A stretch of 36,549 bases of DNA from an uncultured Faecalicoccus sp. (lineage in GTDB: Bacteria; Bacillota_I; Bacilli_A; Erysipelotrichales; Erysipelotrichaceae), in contig NZ_CALVBG010000007.1 in NCBI RefSeq assembly GCF_944325745.1, forward strand, positions 1-36,549. Reading direction: 5' to 3'. The translations under genes and the position numbers were made by a program. Position 1 is the first letter of the stretch, and the number at the start of each line of letters is the position of its first letter. Of this stretch, positions 28,309 through 36,480 are shown piece by piece. The notes beneath the pieces are model-generated. The model was not told the DNA's origin and did not search any database. It saw nothing but the letters and a program-made list of their open reading frames with translations.

Positions 28309-28330
28309 AAATCACAAGGAGGAAAACAGA

Positions 28331-30577
28331 ATGTTTGAACAATGGAAGGGCTTTAAAGGTTCTAAATGGCAGGACGAAGTGAATGTCAGAGATTTTATTC
28401 AGCACAATTATGATCCTTATGATGGGGATGAGTCATTCTTGGCAGGTCCAACCGAGGCGACCGAAAAATTGTGGGATGCGTTACAGAAGCTCCAGAAAGA
28501 AGAACGTGCTAAGGGCGGCGTTTTGGATATGGAGACAGAAGTTATTTCAACTTTGACATCCTATGGTCCAGGTTATATCGATGAAAGCTTAAAAGATTTG
28601 GAACAAATCGTGGGGCTGCAGACGGATAAACCCTTAAAACGTGCTTTTATGCCATATGGCGGTATCCGCATGAGTATGGAAGCTTGTGAAACATACGGTT
28701 ATACCCCAAGCAAAAAAATTACCGAAGTCTTTACAAAATATCATAAAACTCATAATGATGCCGTGTTTAGTGCTTATACTCCAGAAATGCGTCTGGCTCG
28801 TAAAAATAAGATCATTACAGGACTTCCTGATACTTACGGCCGTGGTCGTATCGTGGGGGATTACCGTCGAGTTGCCTTGTATGGAATAGATTTCTTGATT
28901 GAAGAAAAACAAAAAGATATGGCACTTTGCGGCGACGGAACGATGACGGATGATGTGATTCGTTTGCGCGAAGAGATTGCCGACCAGATCAAAGCTTTGA
29001 AGGAAATGAAAGAAATGGCCGCTACTTATGGCTATGACATTTCGCAGCCGGCAAAAAATGCGAAAGAAGCGGTTCAATGGGTATACTTTGGATATTTGGC
29101 TGCCATCAAAACGCAAAATGGTGCCGCTATGTCCGTGGGGCGCATCTCCACTTTCTTAGATATTTATATGGAACGCGATATCAAAGCAGGAGTCTTAACT
29201 GAAGAGCAGGCACAGGAATTAGTGGATCATATGGTCATGAAATTCCGTATGGTAAAATTTGCCCGTATCCCTTCTTATAATCAACTTTTCTCCGGCGATC
29301 CGGTTTGGGCGACTTTGGATGTTGCGGGATTAGGTATGGATGGCCGCCATATGGTGACGAAAACTTGTTTCCGTTTCTTACATACATTAGAAAACATGGG
29401 ACCAAGTCCAGAACCAAACTTGACTGTATTGTATTCGAGCCGTTTACCAGAATCATTCAAAAAATATGCGGCGAAAGTCAGCGTTGCCACTTCTTCGTTA
29501 CAATATGAGAGCGACGATGTCATGCGTCCTGAATGGGGAGATGACTACTCGGTTTGCTGCTGCGTCAGCGCTACACAAACAGGAAAAGAAATGCAGTTCT
29601 TTGGTGCCCGTGCCAACTTGGCAAAATGTTTATTGTATGCCATCAATGGCGGTGTGGATGAAAGAACGAAGATGCAGGTAGGTCCAGAATACAAACCAAT
29701 CACCAGTGATGTTTTGGACTATGATGAAGTTATGCATAAATACGATTTGATGATGGATTGGTTAAGCGGTCTTTACGTAAACACATTGAATCTGATCCAG
29801 TATATGCATGATAAATACTACTATGAATCAGCTTTGATGGCTTTGATCGATACCGATGTTCGCCGTACGTTTGCGACGGGTATCGCAGGCTTCTCGCACG
29901 TTGTGGATAGTTTATCAGCCATTAAATATGCGAAAGTGACGCCTATCCGCGATGAAGATGGAATCGCAATCGATTATAAGATCGAAGGGGATTTCCCGCG
30001 TTATGGAAACGATGATGAAAGAGCCGATGAGATTGCCGTATGGCTGTTGAAGACATTTATGAATAAGATCCGCAAACATCATACTTATCGTAACAGTGAG
30101 CCAACGACTTCGATCTTAACGATCACAAGCAATGTAGTATATGGAAAAGCCACCGGAGCTTTACCGGATGGCAGAAAGGCCGGAGAACCTTTATCTCCAG
30201 GTGCTAACCCATCTTACGGAGCAGAAAAGAACGGTTTGCTGGCATCATTGAATTCAGTTGCGAAATTACCATATGAATATGCATTAGATGGTATTTCCAA
30301 TACACAAACGATCAACCCAGGGGCTTTAGGACACAGTGATGAGGAAAGAGCTGAAAACTTAGTTCACGTGATGGATGGTTACTTTGATCAGGGGGCTCAT
30401 CATTTGAATGTCAATGTATTTGGTGTTGAAAAGCTGAAAGATGCGATGGAGCATCCGGAAAAAGAAGAGTACCAGAACTTTACGATCCGTGTCAGCGGTT
30501 ATGCTGTAAAATTTATCGACTTGACGCATGAACAACAGCTGGATGTGATTGCCAGAACATGCCATGATCATCTATAA
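28331..30577 (+). CDS. pflB: Formate acetyltransferase (pyruvate formate-lyase)
   Basis: A 748-residue glycyl radical enzyme that converts pyruvate and CoA to acetyl-CoA and formate under anoxic conditions. The catalytic cysteine pair is C410-C411 ([10 protein letters not shown]), and the glycyl radical site is G723 in RVSGYAVKF near the C-terminus. Length and the N-terminal [19 protein letters not shown] are typical of true PFL rather than other glycyl radical enzymes. I chose ATG at 28331 because AAGGAGG lies upstream and the riboswitch terminator occupies the region of the earlier in-frame start at 28253. The activating enzyme follows 5 nt later. Control by ZTP would link formate production to folate one-carbon demand. 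Confidence 0.97.
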   Translation: MFEQWKGFKGSKWQDEVNVRDFIQHNYDPYDGDESFLAGPTEATEKLWDALQKLQKEERAKGGVLDMETEVISTLTSYGPGYIDESLKDLEQIVGLQTDKPLKRAFMPYGGIRMSMEACETYGYTPSKKITEVFTKYHKTHNDAVFSAYTPEMRLARKNKIITGLPDTYGRGRIVGDYRRVALYGIDFLIEEKQKDMALCGDGTMTDDVIRLREEIADQIKALKEMKEMAATYGYDISQPAKNAKEAVQWVYFGYLAAIKTQNGAAMSVGRISTFLDIYMERDIKAGVLTEEQAQELVDHMVMKFRMVKFARIPSYNQLFSGDPVWATLDVAGLGMDGRHMVTKTCFRFLHTLENMGPSPEPNLTVLYSSRLPESFKKYAAKVSVATSSLQYESDDVMRPEWGDDYSVCCCVSATQTGKEMQFFGARANLAKCLLYAINGGVDERTKMQVGPEYKPITSDVLDYDEVMHKYDLMMDWLSGLYVNTLNLIQYMHDKYYYESALMALIDTDVRRTFATGIAGFSHVVDSLSAIKYAKVTPIRDEDGIAIDYKIEGDFPRYGNDDERADEIAVWLLKTFMNKIRKHHTYRNSEPTTSILTITSNVVYGKATGALPDGRKAGEPLSPGANPSYGAEKNGLLASLNSVAKLPYEYALDGISNTQTINPGALGHSDEERAENLVHVMDGYFDQGAHHLNVNVFGVEKLKDAMEHPEKEEYQNFTIRVSGYAVKFIDLTHEQQLDVIARTCHDHL

Positions 30578-30582
30578 GATCT

Positions 30583-31326
30583 ATGAAAGGAAGTATTCAT
30601 TCCATTGAAACCTTCGGCTCGGTTGACGGGCCGGGGGTTCGTTATGTGATCTTTTTACAAGGGTGTAAGATGCGTTGTCAGTTTTGCCATAACGCAGATA
30701 CATGGCAGATCCTGGAACCCACCCAGGAAGCTAGCGATGTGTTAAAAAACGCGTTACGTTATCGTCCTTATTGGAAACAAAAGGGTGGCATTACGGTATC
30801 GGGTGGTGAACCTCTATTACAAATCAATTTCTTGATTGAATTGTTTACTCTTGTCAAAAGAGAAGGGATCCATACCACTCTGGATACATCTGGGCAACCA
30901 TTTTCTAGAACGGAAGCTTTTTTAGAAAAATTTGATCGATTGATGGAAGTCACCGATTTGGTCTTATTGGATATCAAGCATATTGATGATCAAGCTCATC
31001 AAAAACTGACTGGATGGAGCAATCAGAATATTTTGGAACTGGCTAGATATTTAGATCAGATCCATAAACCTGTTTGGATTCGTCATGTATTGGTTCCTGA
31101 ACGCACCGATGACGATGGGTATCTAAAACAATTAGATTCCTTTGTTTCAAGCCTACATAACGTAGAGCGTTTAGAAGTGCTTCCTTATCACACTTTAGGA
31201 GCTTATAAATGGAAAGAGTTAGGCCTTTCCTATCCTTTAGAAGGAATCGATCCCCCGACGGCAGAGCGCATTCAAAACGCCAATCAGCTGCTCCATACAG
31301 ATCACTATAAAAAATATCAAGACTAA
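30583..31326 (+). CDS. pflA: Pyruvate formate-lyase activating enzyme
   Basis: A 247-residue radical SAM enzyme that installs the glycyl radical on PflB. The cluster motif CxxxCxxC is C28, C32 and C35 (GCKMRCQFC), preceded by SIETFGSVDGPGVRYVIF, the PflA family hallmark. SGGEPLLQ is the SAM-binding GGE region. Length is normal. The start codon lies 5 nt after the pflB stop with AAGATCTATGAAAGG-like context but no perfect Shine-Dalgarno site, so coupling to pflB is likely. It is followed by an intrinsic terminator, so pflB-pflA form a two-gene operon under the riboswitch. Confidence 0.97.
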   Translation: MKGSIHSIETFGSVDGPGVRYVIFLQGCKMRCQFCHNADTWQILEPTQEASDVLKNALRYRPYWKQKGGITVSGGEPLLQINFLIELFTLVKREGIHTTLDTSGQPFSRTEAFLEKFDRLMEVTDLVLLDIKHIDDQAHQKLTGWSNQNILELARYLDQIHKPVWIRHVLVPERTDDDGYLKQLDSFVSSLHNVERLEVLPYHTLGAYKWKELGLSYPLEGIDPPTAERIQNANQLLHTDHYKKYQD

Positions 31327-31334
31327 ACAAAAAG

Positions 31335-31376
31335 CCAAGGAAATACAAAGTAAACTTCTGTACTTCCTTGGTTTTT
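31335..31376 (+). terminator. Terminator of pflB-pflA
   Basis: CCAAGGAAATAC (31335-31346) with GTACTTCCTTGG (31360-31371) form a 12-bp stem with one A-C mismatch, followed by five Ts. Confidence 0.85.
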
Positions 31377-31390
31377 ATTATGAAGGATAC

Positions 31391-31420
31391 AAAAAAAGGC
31401 ATCGTTGATGGATGCCTTTT
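31391..31420 (-). terminator. Terminator of recU-ponA
   Basis: A 10-bp stem AAAAGGCATC/GATGCCTTTT with a 7-nt loop; on the minus strand it is followed by a run of seven Ts. It sits just after the ponA stop codon. Confidence 0.88.
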
Positions 31421-31425
31421 ATACG

Positions 31426-33915
31426 TTATAACCAACTAAAGATGTTGAATAGAAATCTTCTAGGAAGACCAAGAAGTCCTGTGGTTTGTAAGGACTGCGT
31501 TGTCGCACCGGCATTTGGATCGGTCGTTTCTCCGCCAGTTCCCGGATCAACGGTTCCGCCGCCAGTTCCCGGATCGGTTGTTCCACCGCCAGTTCCGGGG
31601 TCTGTCGTTTCTCCGCCGGTACCAGGATCGGTCGTTTCACCGCCCGTTCCCGGATCCGTAGGCCAAGTACATACACCGTTAGACCATGTACCACCTTGGT
31701 TGATGCAATCTTGTTGAGCTTGATCGACCTCTGGTTCCGTTTCTTCTGGTTTTTCTTCTTCTTTTGTTTCTTCCTCTTCTTCGTCTTCTTCGTCTTCGCT
31801 TTCGTCCTTAGCGTTGCCGCCCGTTACTTTCGAATCGCCTTGTGATAAGAATTCCGTTTTGATATAACCGCCATTATAGCTCGATACGCCACCAGGTTTT
31901 TCTATATCCTTGTAGTTATAGAATTGAGCACAATAGTCAATTAAATAATCTGTAATGTAGAATCCTGTAGCCTGATATAAAACGCTGGTCGTAAAATAGT
32001 AACCTTGTTTTTCCATTTCAAAGGTATATCCTAACCAGGTTGCTACAGAAATATCGCTCGTGTATCCGACAGACCATTCATCACGATAGTTTCCGTTTGG
32101 AATACCATATTGGGCACCGTCAATCCCCCAGTCGGATGTACCGGATTTTCCATACACGGCATAATTTGGATTGTATAAGATATCATTGAACATCCCGTAG
32201 TTACCGGATACAACATTTTCCAAAAGATACGATGTCATGAACGCGGCTTCTTCACTGATCAAATCATATTCCGTAGTATCTCCAGCTGTTTCTTTATTGT
32301 CTGAACGACGGATGACATTGCGAACAGTATGGTCATTGACACGAGTTCCGCCATTGGCCAACATGGTATATGCGCTTGCCTGTTGACGAGGAGAGGCATA
32401 CATATCGCTTCCGCCAATCGAATATTGTTCTACAAACGATTCACATCGCCTTTCCGAATAGCCCAGCTTCTTACAGAATTCAACCCAATAATCATAGCCT
32501 GTTTGATTGACTAGTTCGATCATTGCCTGCGCTGCCGGTGTATTTAAGGATAAACCTAAAGCAGTCTTCAAATTCACAACACCATGATATGTATGATCGG
32601 AGTTTTGAAGATTATTGCCAGAATGGAAGTAATCTTCCCCGTGGTCATTGATTCTGTGTTCCGTAGACCAGCCTAATAAATCAAAGGTAGACGAGTAAGC
32701 TAAGAGTGGTTTCATAGAAGAACCAGGCTGTCTTTCTGTGATGGAAAGATCATCTTTACCTCCGGTCGAATAGTAGGTTCTTCCGGCTCCTACCGCAATG
32801 ACTTCACCTGTGTGATTTTCCACAACGGCAAATCCTGTATTCAAAACATCATTCGGGAAGGAAATGATATTGCCGGCACAGATATCATAAGCAACTTTTT
32901 GGACATTTTGATTCAAAGTCGTGTAGATATCCATTGGTACGACCGTTGGATCTTGTCCTGTCAATTCTGTGACTTCCGTGATGACTTGGCTGATGAACGG
33001 TGAATTCGGATCAGAGCTGGTCATTTCCTGGTAATCTAATGCGAACTCTAATCGAGTATTCACAGCTAACTGATACTCAGTTTCTGTAATATATCCATGC
33101 TGAAGCATCAAGGCCAATGTTGTATTTCTTCGTTCGGTCGCATTGGCCAAATAGTCCTGATCGGTTTTGATCAGATTGTTCAACGGGTTATAAGTGTCCG
33201 GGGCATTGATGGCTCCTGCCAAGAAAGCTGCTTCTCCTAAATTTAACTGCGATACATCTTTATTAAAGAAATATTTGGCAGCCTTTTGGATGCCTCGGGT
33301 GTTATACCCGGAACCAAACCAGATATGGTTGACATAATACTCAAAGATCTCTTCTTTATCTAAGGTTTGTTCAGCAATCAAAGATAAGTAGATCTCTTGT
33401 ACTTTTAATTTGATATTGTCTAAGGTAGAAATTCCACCTTGCTCACTTTGAAGCTTTTCTTTTTGTTTGGTCGTGAAGGTATTATCGATCAGCTGCATGG
33501 TCAAGGTCGAACCACCTTGTGCTAATGATCCGCTTCGTAAATTGGTCAATGCACTGGCCAAGAAACGCGGCAAGTCAAACCCGCTGTGATCAAAATAACG
33601 CGAATCCTCAATACTCAAGAAAGCATCGATCACATCCTGCGGAATTTGTTCGTATGTAATATCTTCACGAATCTCGGCACCTAGTTCCGTTACGAGATTT
33701 CCATCGCGGTCATAAATACGCGAGTTAGAGATGGTCGTCAAATCGCCTTCTACGAACTGCATGCCTTCCGGATCATTGATGATGTTGACCAAGATAAAGA
33801 AAACAGAGATGCATCCTACTAAAAAGATAGAAAGAACTCCGATCGCTAATTTATTCCAGACATCCAATTTACGCCGTTTTTTTGTAGCGGGCGTTTTATT
33901 TTCCCCTTTGTTCAT
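31426..33915 (-). CDS. ponA: Class A penicillin-binding protein (PBP1-type)
   Basis: An 829-residue bifunctional peptidoglycan synthase. It has a cytosolic tail and TM anchor (about 20-48), a GT51 glycosyltransferase domain (about 75-260; SIEDSRYFDHSGFD and GGSTLTMQLIDN), and a transpeptidase domain (about 350-690) with S399-xx-K402 (SSMKP), SLN (GLSLNTP) and KSG (YGKSGTSD). The C-terminal tail is unusual. A run of Asp/Glu is followed by a Cys-x11-Cys segment (CINQGGTWSNGVC), then about six 9-residue repeats (DPGTGGETT) and a hydrophobic/basic end (RRFLFNIFSWL). The start has AAGGAGG upstream and overlaps the recU stop by 4 nt, the same gene pair as in Bacillus. It polymerises and cross-links glycan at the outer membrane face. 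Confidence 0.95.
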   Translation of the reverse strand: MNKGENKTPATKKRRKLDVWNKLAIGVLSIFLVGCISVFFILVNIINDPEGMQFVEGDLTTISNSRIYDRDGNLVTELGAEIREDITYEQIPQDVIDAFLSIEDSRYFDHSGFDLPRFLASALTNLRSGSLAQGGSTLTMQLIDNTFTTKQKEKLQSEQGGISTLDNIKLKVQEIYLSLIAEQTLDKEEIFEYYVNHIWFGSGYNTRGIQKAAKYFFNKDVSQLNLGEAAFLAGAINAPDTYNPLNNLIKTDQDYLANATERRNTTLALMLQHGYITETEYQLAVNTRLEFALDYQEMTSSDPNSPFISQVITEVTELTGQDPTVVPMDIYTTLNQNVQKVAYDICAGNIISFPNDVLNTGFAVVENHTGEVIAVGAGRTYYSTGGKDDLSITERQPGSSMKPLLAYSSTFDLLGWSTEHRINDHGEDYFHSGNNLQNSDHTYHGVVNLKTALGLSLNTPAAQAMIELVNQTGYDYWVEFCKKLGYSERRCESFVEQYSIGGSDMYASPRQQASAYTMLANGGTRVNDHTVRNVIRRSDNKETAGDTTEYDLISEEAAFMTSYLLENVVSGNYGMFNDILYNPNYAVYGKSGTSDWGIDGAQYGIPNGNYRDEWSVGYTSDISVATWLGYTFEMEKQGYYFTTSVLYQATGFYITDYLIDYCAQFYNYKDIEKPGGVSSYNGGYIKTEFLSQGDSKVTGGNAKDESEDEEDEEEEETKEEEKPEETEPEVDQAQQDCINQGGTWSNGVCTWPTDPGTGGETTDPGTGGETTDPGTGGGTTDPGTGGGTVDPGTGGETTDPNAGATTQSLQTTGLLGLPRRFLFNIFSWL
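31495..31656 (-). repeat. Six 27-bp tandem repeats in the ponA tail
   Basis: In-frame repeats encode DPGTGGETT and variants (GGGTT, GGGTV), the last copy (DPNAGATTQ) being degenerate. Nucleotide differences between copies are mainly synonymous or E/G changes, so copy number may vary between strains. Confidence 0.85.
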
Positions 33916-34502
33916 GAATTTTCCTCCTTGAAATAGATCTGATCAACGATTCGCAAGTAATCAAGACGGGGAATATACCCTTCTTGAATCTGATGACCAT
34001 TTTCCTGAAACCAGGCATAGGGAATCGAACTTTTTGTCGTTTTTTCCATGGTTTGGATCATCAGCGGTGCATCGATCAAATACGTTTCATTGTAGCTGGT
34101 GAATCGGACGATAAAAAAACCGATTCCTCCATGAAGCTGTACTTTTTTTAAATGCTGAATCTGATGAGGATGGACGATGCCCATCGGAAACTGTGACTTG
34201 TTTTTCGTTTCCTTCGCTTCAAAATCGATATAACGACCCCGATACACTCCGTTGTAGTCTGTTGTCGACGGTGTCTTATAATAGGCTTCGACGATCTTGG
34301 CCTTGTTACGGGCCGGATAGTCAACGTGGACAACCTGAACGGGCGTTGGCTTTTTATAAATCAAGGCTTTATCGCATTCCCGATAGTAAGCATTTGTATC
34401 GTTGATATCCGCTTCTAAACGCATTCCGCGATGCGTATGACGGTCTTGCGCTCCTTGATTTTTTATCGGTGAAATCGCTGTTGGATATCGAACTACACTC
34501 AT
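33912..34502 (-). CDS. recU: Holliday junction resolvase RecU
   Basis: A 196-residue nuclease that resolves Holliday junctions during recombination and chromosome segregation. The beginning VVRYP, the stalk region KKPTPVQVVHVDYP, and the catalytic block TTDYNGVYRGRYIDFEAKETK with its acidic residues and lysine match RecU of Bacillota. HPHQIQHL follows. I chose ATG at 34502 because it starts at the same place as the Bacillus protein; the longer frame to 34607 runs through the promoter region and into the divergent gpsB start. No good ribosome binding site precedes it. It overlaps ponA by 4 nt, a conserved pairing that couples DNA repair and wall synthesis genes. Confidence 0.95.
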   Translation of the reverse strand: MSVVRYPTAISPIKNQGAQDRHTHRGMRLEADINDTNAYYRECDKALIYKKPTPVQVVHVDYPARNKAKIVEAYYKTPSTTDYNGVYRGRYIDFEAKETKNKSQFPMGIVHPHQIQHLKKVQLHGGIGFFIVRFTSYNETYLIDAPLMIQTMEKTTKSSIPYAWFQENGHQIQEGYIPRLDYLRIVDQIYFKEENS

Positions 34503-34509
34503 CGGCTTT

Positions 34510-34538
34510 ATTATATATGAAATAGAGGGAACATTCAA
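34510..34538 (-). promoter_or_regulatory. Promoter of recU-ponA
   Basis: Read on the minus strand: TTGAAT (34538-34533), 17-bp spacing and perfect TATAAT (34515-34510). Only 7 nt separate the -10 box from the recU ATG, so the transcript may begin at or next to the start codon. Confidence 0.7.
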
Positions 34539-34544
34539 ATATGG

Positions 34545-34573
34545 TTGATTTTTATGGGGAAAAACGGCATAAT
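34545..34573 (+). promoter_or_regulatory. Promoter of gpsB
   Basis: TTGATT (34545-34550), 17-bp spacing and CATAAT (34568-34573), back to back with the recU promoter. Confidence 0.65.
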
Positions 34574-34600
34574 TAATTGTAGTGTTTAGGGGGAATGACC

Positions 34601-34951
34601 ATGGCAAAAGAGTTGAATCTTACTGCACAAGAAATATTTGAAAAAGAATTTCATGTTGATATCAAAGGCTATGCGCCGGCCGAAGTCGATGAATTCCTGG
34701 ATCAGATCATTGAAGACTACCAAGTTTATGATGAAAAGATGGAAGAATTAGGCCAGGCATTGAGCCGCTATGAAGAGAAAATCAAAGAGCTTCAACAAGA
34801 AATCTATACTCTGCAAAGTGAAAAAACAAACCTAGAAGAAAAGGTCAATGCGGATTATATCAATGGAAACAGTGATACGATCGATATTTTAAAACGCATT
34901 GCTCGTTTGGAAAAAGCAGTATTCCATACAGGAGAAGAAACAGAAGAATAA
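34601..34951 (+). CDS. gpsB: Cell division adaptor GpsB
   Basis: A 116-residue DivIVA/GpsB-family protein. The N-terminal membrane/partner-binding domain (about 1-70) has LTAQEIFEKEFHVDIKGYAPAEVDEFLDQI-type sequence, leading into a coiled coil (to about 85) and a short C-terminal helical part (about 90-116) that mediates oligomers. GpsB docks PBP1-type class A PBPs and other wall enzymes at the division site. Its expected client, ponA, is in the divergent operon. I chose ATG at 34601 because AGGGGG lies 7 nt upstream; the ATG at 34595 is only 1 nt away from that box. rnpB follows immediately, the same order as in Bacillus. Confidence 0.94.
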   Translation: MAKELNLTAQEIFEKEFHVDIKGYAPAEVDEFLDQIIEDYQVYDEKMEELGQALSRYEEKIKELQQEIYTLQSEKTNLEEKVNADYINGNSDTIDILKRIARLEKAVFHTGEETEE

Positions 34952-34957
34952 AAAAAA

Positions 34958-35293
34958 TACGATTTCGACAGTCGCTGGCGAAAGTTAGAGGAAAGTCCAT
35001 GCTCGCACAGTCTGTGATGACTGTAGTGTTTGTGCTGGATGAAGTCATAAATCCAGGCAGGTCTTAGACCTGACGGCTGCCTGACTTCCTAAGGGAAACT
35101 AGGGAATGAAGGCTTTAAAAGTGCCACAGAGACGAGCCATTCTGGAAATAGAATGGGTGGAACGGGTAAACCCCACAAGCGAGAAACCCAAATTTGGTAG
35201 GGGAATCGGCCGGAATGAATCAGAAAGGAAGGTCGGATAGGAAACTATAGATAAATGACTGTCTAATACAGAACATGGCTTATGAAATCGAAG
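34958..35293 (+). ncRNA. rnpB: RNase P RNA
   Basis: The catalytic RNA of RNase P, which matures tRNA 5' ends. Conserved blocks are present: GAGGAAAGTCCATGCTCGCA (near 34990), AAGTGCCACAGAGACGA (near 35117), GAGAAACCCAAATTTGGTAG (near 35181) and the closing ACATGGCTTA (near 35273). P1 is CGATTTC (34960-34966) with GAAATCG (35284-35290). The order of elements resembles the Bacillus type B RNA. It begins only a few bases after gpsB, and I see no convincing separate promoter. Confidence 0.95.
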
Positions 35294-35296
35294 AAT

Positions 35297-35318
35297 ACGG
35301 GAGAGATCCCGTTTTTTC
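35297..35318 (+). terminator. Terminator of rnpB
   Basis: ACGGGA/TCCCGT 6-bp stem, GAGA tetraloop and six Ts. Confidence 0.9.
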
Positions 35319-35362
35319 TTTTGTTAAAAACTTGGAAAGTGTGTGTGGCTTTCCGGGATTTG

Positions 35363-35371
35363 TGATACAAT
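35363..35371 (+). promoter_or_regulatory. Extended -10 promoter of corA
   Basis: TGATACAAT gives an extended -10 (TACAAT at 35366-35371) without a clear -35. The start would be near 35378, leaving a leader of about 124 nt. Confidence 0.55.
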
Positions 35372-35392
35372 ACTAAAGCATGAAAGAAAGTA

Positions 35393-35471
35393 GGTGAGTG
35401 TATGTCTCCGGACCCATTAAGTTGCAACAACAACCACATAATGAATCAAAGAAAAGGGCGGGGACATCACC
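35393..35471 (+). promoter_or_regulatory. Structured leader upstream of corA, class unknown
   Basis: The leader can form one long hairpin: GGTG (35393-35396) with CACC (35468-35471), ATGTCTCC (35402-35409) with GGGGACAT (35460-35467, one wobble), and CCC (35413-35415) with GGG (35456-35458), with internal loops and a 40-nt apical part. An alternative pairing GGCG (35457-35460) with CGCC (35481-35484) would break it. CTCC of the 5' arm could otherwise meet the ribosome binding site AAGGAGG (35488-35494). This suggests translational control, perhaps by a metal ion. I could not match it to the M-box or another known class. Confidence 0.45.
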
Positions 35472-35501
35472 AGTAGTCTTCGCCGATAAGGAGGGATTAC
35501 T

Positions 35502-36455
35502 GTGCTGGAATTCTACAAAACTTTTGATGACGGAACTCGTTTGATCGATGCTCCGGAACGAGGATGTTGGATCAATGCGATTGCACCAACGGAAGAAGAA
35601 AGAAATTTTTTGATTGAACAGATTGGGGTTCTGCCAGAATTTGTCAAATCTTCACTGGATGAAGAAGAGAGTTCACATATTGATTATGATGATGATTTTG
35701 ATCAAACCCTGGTCATTGTCGATTATCCGGATTCCGATGATAGCGATGCTAATAAAAATGAAGATTATACGACACTGCAGTATAAGACCAATCCAATGGG
35801 AATCGTGATCTTGAAAGGCTACGTCGTAACGATCAGTCTTTATGAGAACTGGTCTTTGCAGGACATGGCCCAAGGCCGGGTTCGTCAAATGGACACGCGG
35901 TTGAAGACGCGATTTTTGTTGTTGTTAGTCCTTCGAATCTCGCAACAATATCTGGTTTATCTGCGTCAAATTGACCGTTTATCAAGCCGAACGGAAGCGA
36001 AACTGCATCAGTCGATGGAAAATAAAGAGTTGATCCAGATGCTTGGATTGGAAAAATCGCTCGTATTCTTCTCTACATCGTTGAAAGCGGATGAAATCAC
36101 GTTAAATAAGATCATGCGTGGAAAAATGATCAAGCTGTATGAAGAAGATGAAGATCTTTTGGAAGACGTCATGATCGAGATCCATCAGGCGATTGAGATG
36201 TGTAATATCTATTCCAATATCTTGAGCGGAACGATGGATGCCTTTGCGAGTGTCATTTCGAACAATTTGAATATCGTCATGAAGGTCTTGACGGTCATTA
36301 CGATCGTTATGGCGATTCCAAACATTATCTTTAGTTTCTATGGAATGAATGTTGATGGCTTGCCTGTGCCTCATGTCCTGTTTCCTACATCGGTGGCTGT
36401 CGTTGCTTGTTTGATCGCAATTTTGATCTTCAAGAAAAAAGATATGTTTCATTGA
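35502..36455 (+). CDS. corA: CorA family magnesium/divalent cation transporter
   Basis: A 317-residue channel-type transporter. The long N-terminal cytosolic domain (about 1-255) is acidic and has the DYDDDFDQTLVIVDYP region. Two membrane helices close the protein, with the selectivity motif YGMNVDG between them (near residue 290) and a lysine-rich end (FKKKD). CorA pentamers import Mg2+ (some also Co2+ or Ni2+) and close when internal Mg2+ is high. Translation starts at GTG (35502), set by AAGGAGG 7 nt upstream; no ATG is nearby. It is a single gene behind a structured leader and ends in its own terminator. Confidence 0.95.
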   Translation: MLEFYKTFDDGTRLIDAPERGCWINAIAPTEEERNFLIEQIGVLPEFVKSSLDEEESSHIDYDDDFDQTLVIVDYPDSDDSDANKNEDYTTLQYKTNPMGIVILKGYVVTISLYENWSLQDMAQGRVRQMDTRLKTRFLLLLVLRISQQYLVYLRQIDRLSSRTEAKLHQSMENKELIQMLGLEKSLVFFSTSLKADEITLNKIMRGKMIKLYEEDEDLLEDVMIEIHQAIEMCNIYSNILSGTMDAFASVISNNLNIVMKVLTVITIVMAIPNIIFSFYGMNVDGLPVPHVLFPTSVAVVACLIAILIFKKKDMFH

Positions 36456-36480
36456 GGTTTATCAAAAGATAAGCCTTTTT
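36455..36480 (+). terminator. Terminator of corA
   Basis: AGGTTTATC/GATAAGCCT 9-bp stem (one G-U pair) with an AAAA loop and a T tail, starting at the stop codon. Confidence 0.85.

Noticed and set aside
31495-31656. CRISPR array
   Set aside because: The repeats are contiguous 27-bp coding units without spacers, in frame with ponA.
31412-31717. Plus-strand frame encoding a proline-rich repeat protein
   Set aside because: It is the antisense shadow of the DPGTGGETT repeats of ponA. It has no ribosome binding site suited to a separate gene, and ponA has full domain support.
35393-35501. M-box magnesium riboswitch upstream of corA
   Set aside because: Only the short GTAGGTGAG start resembles the class; the remaining conserved blocks are missing and the leader is too short.
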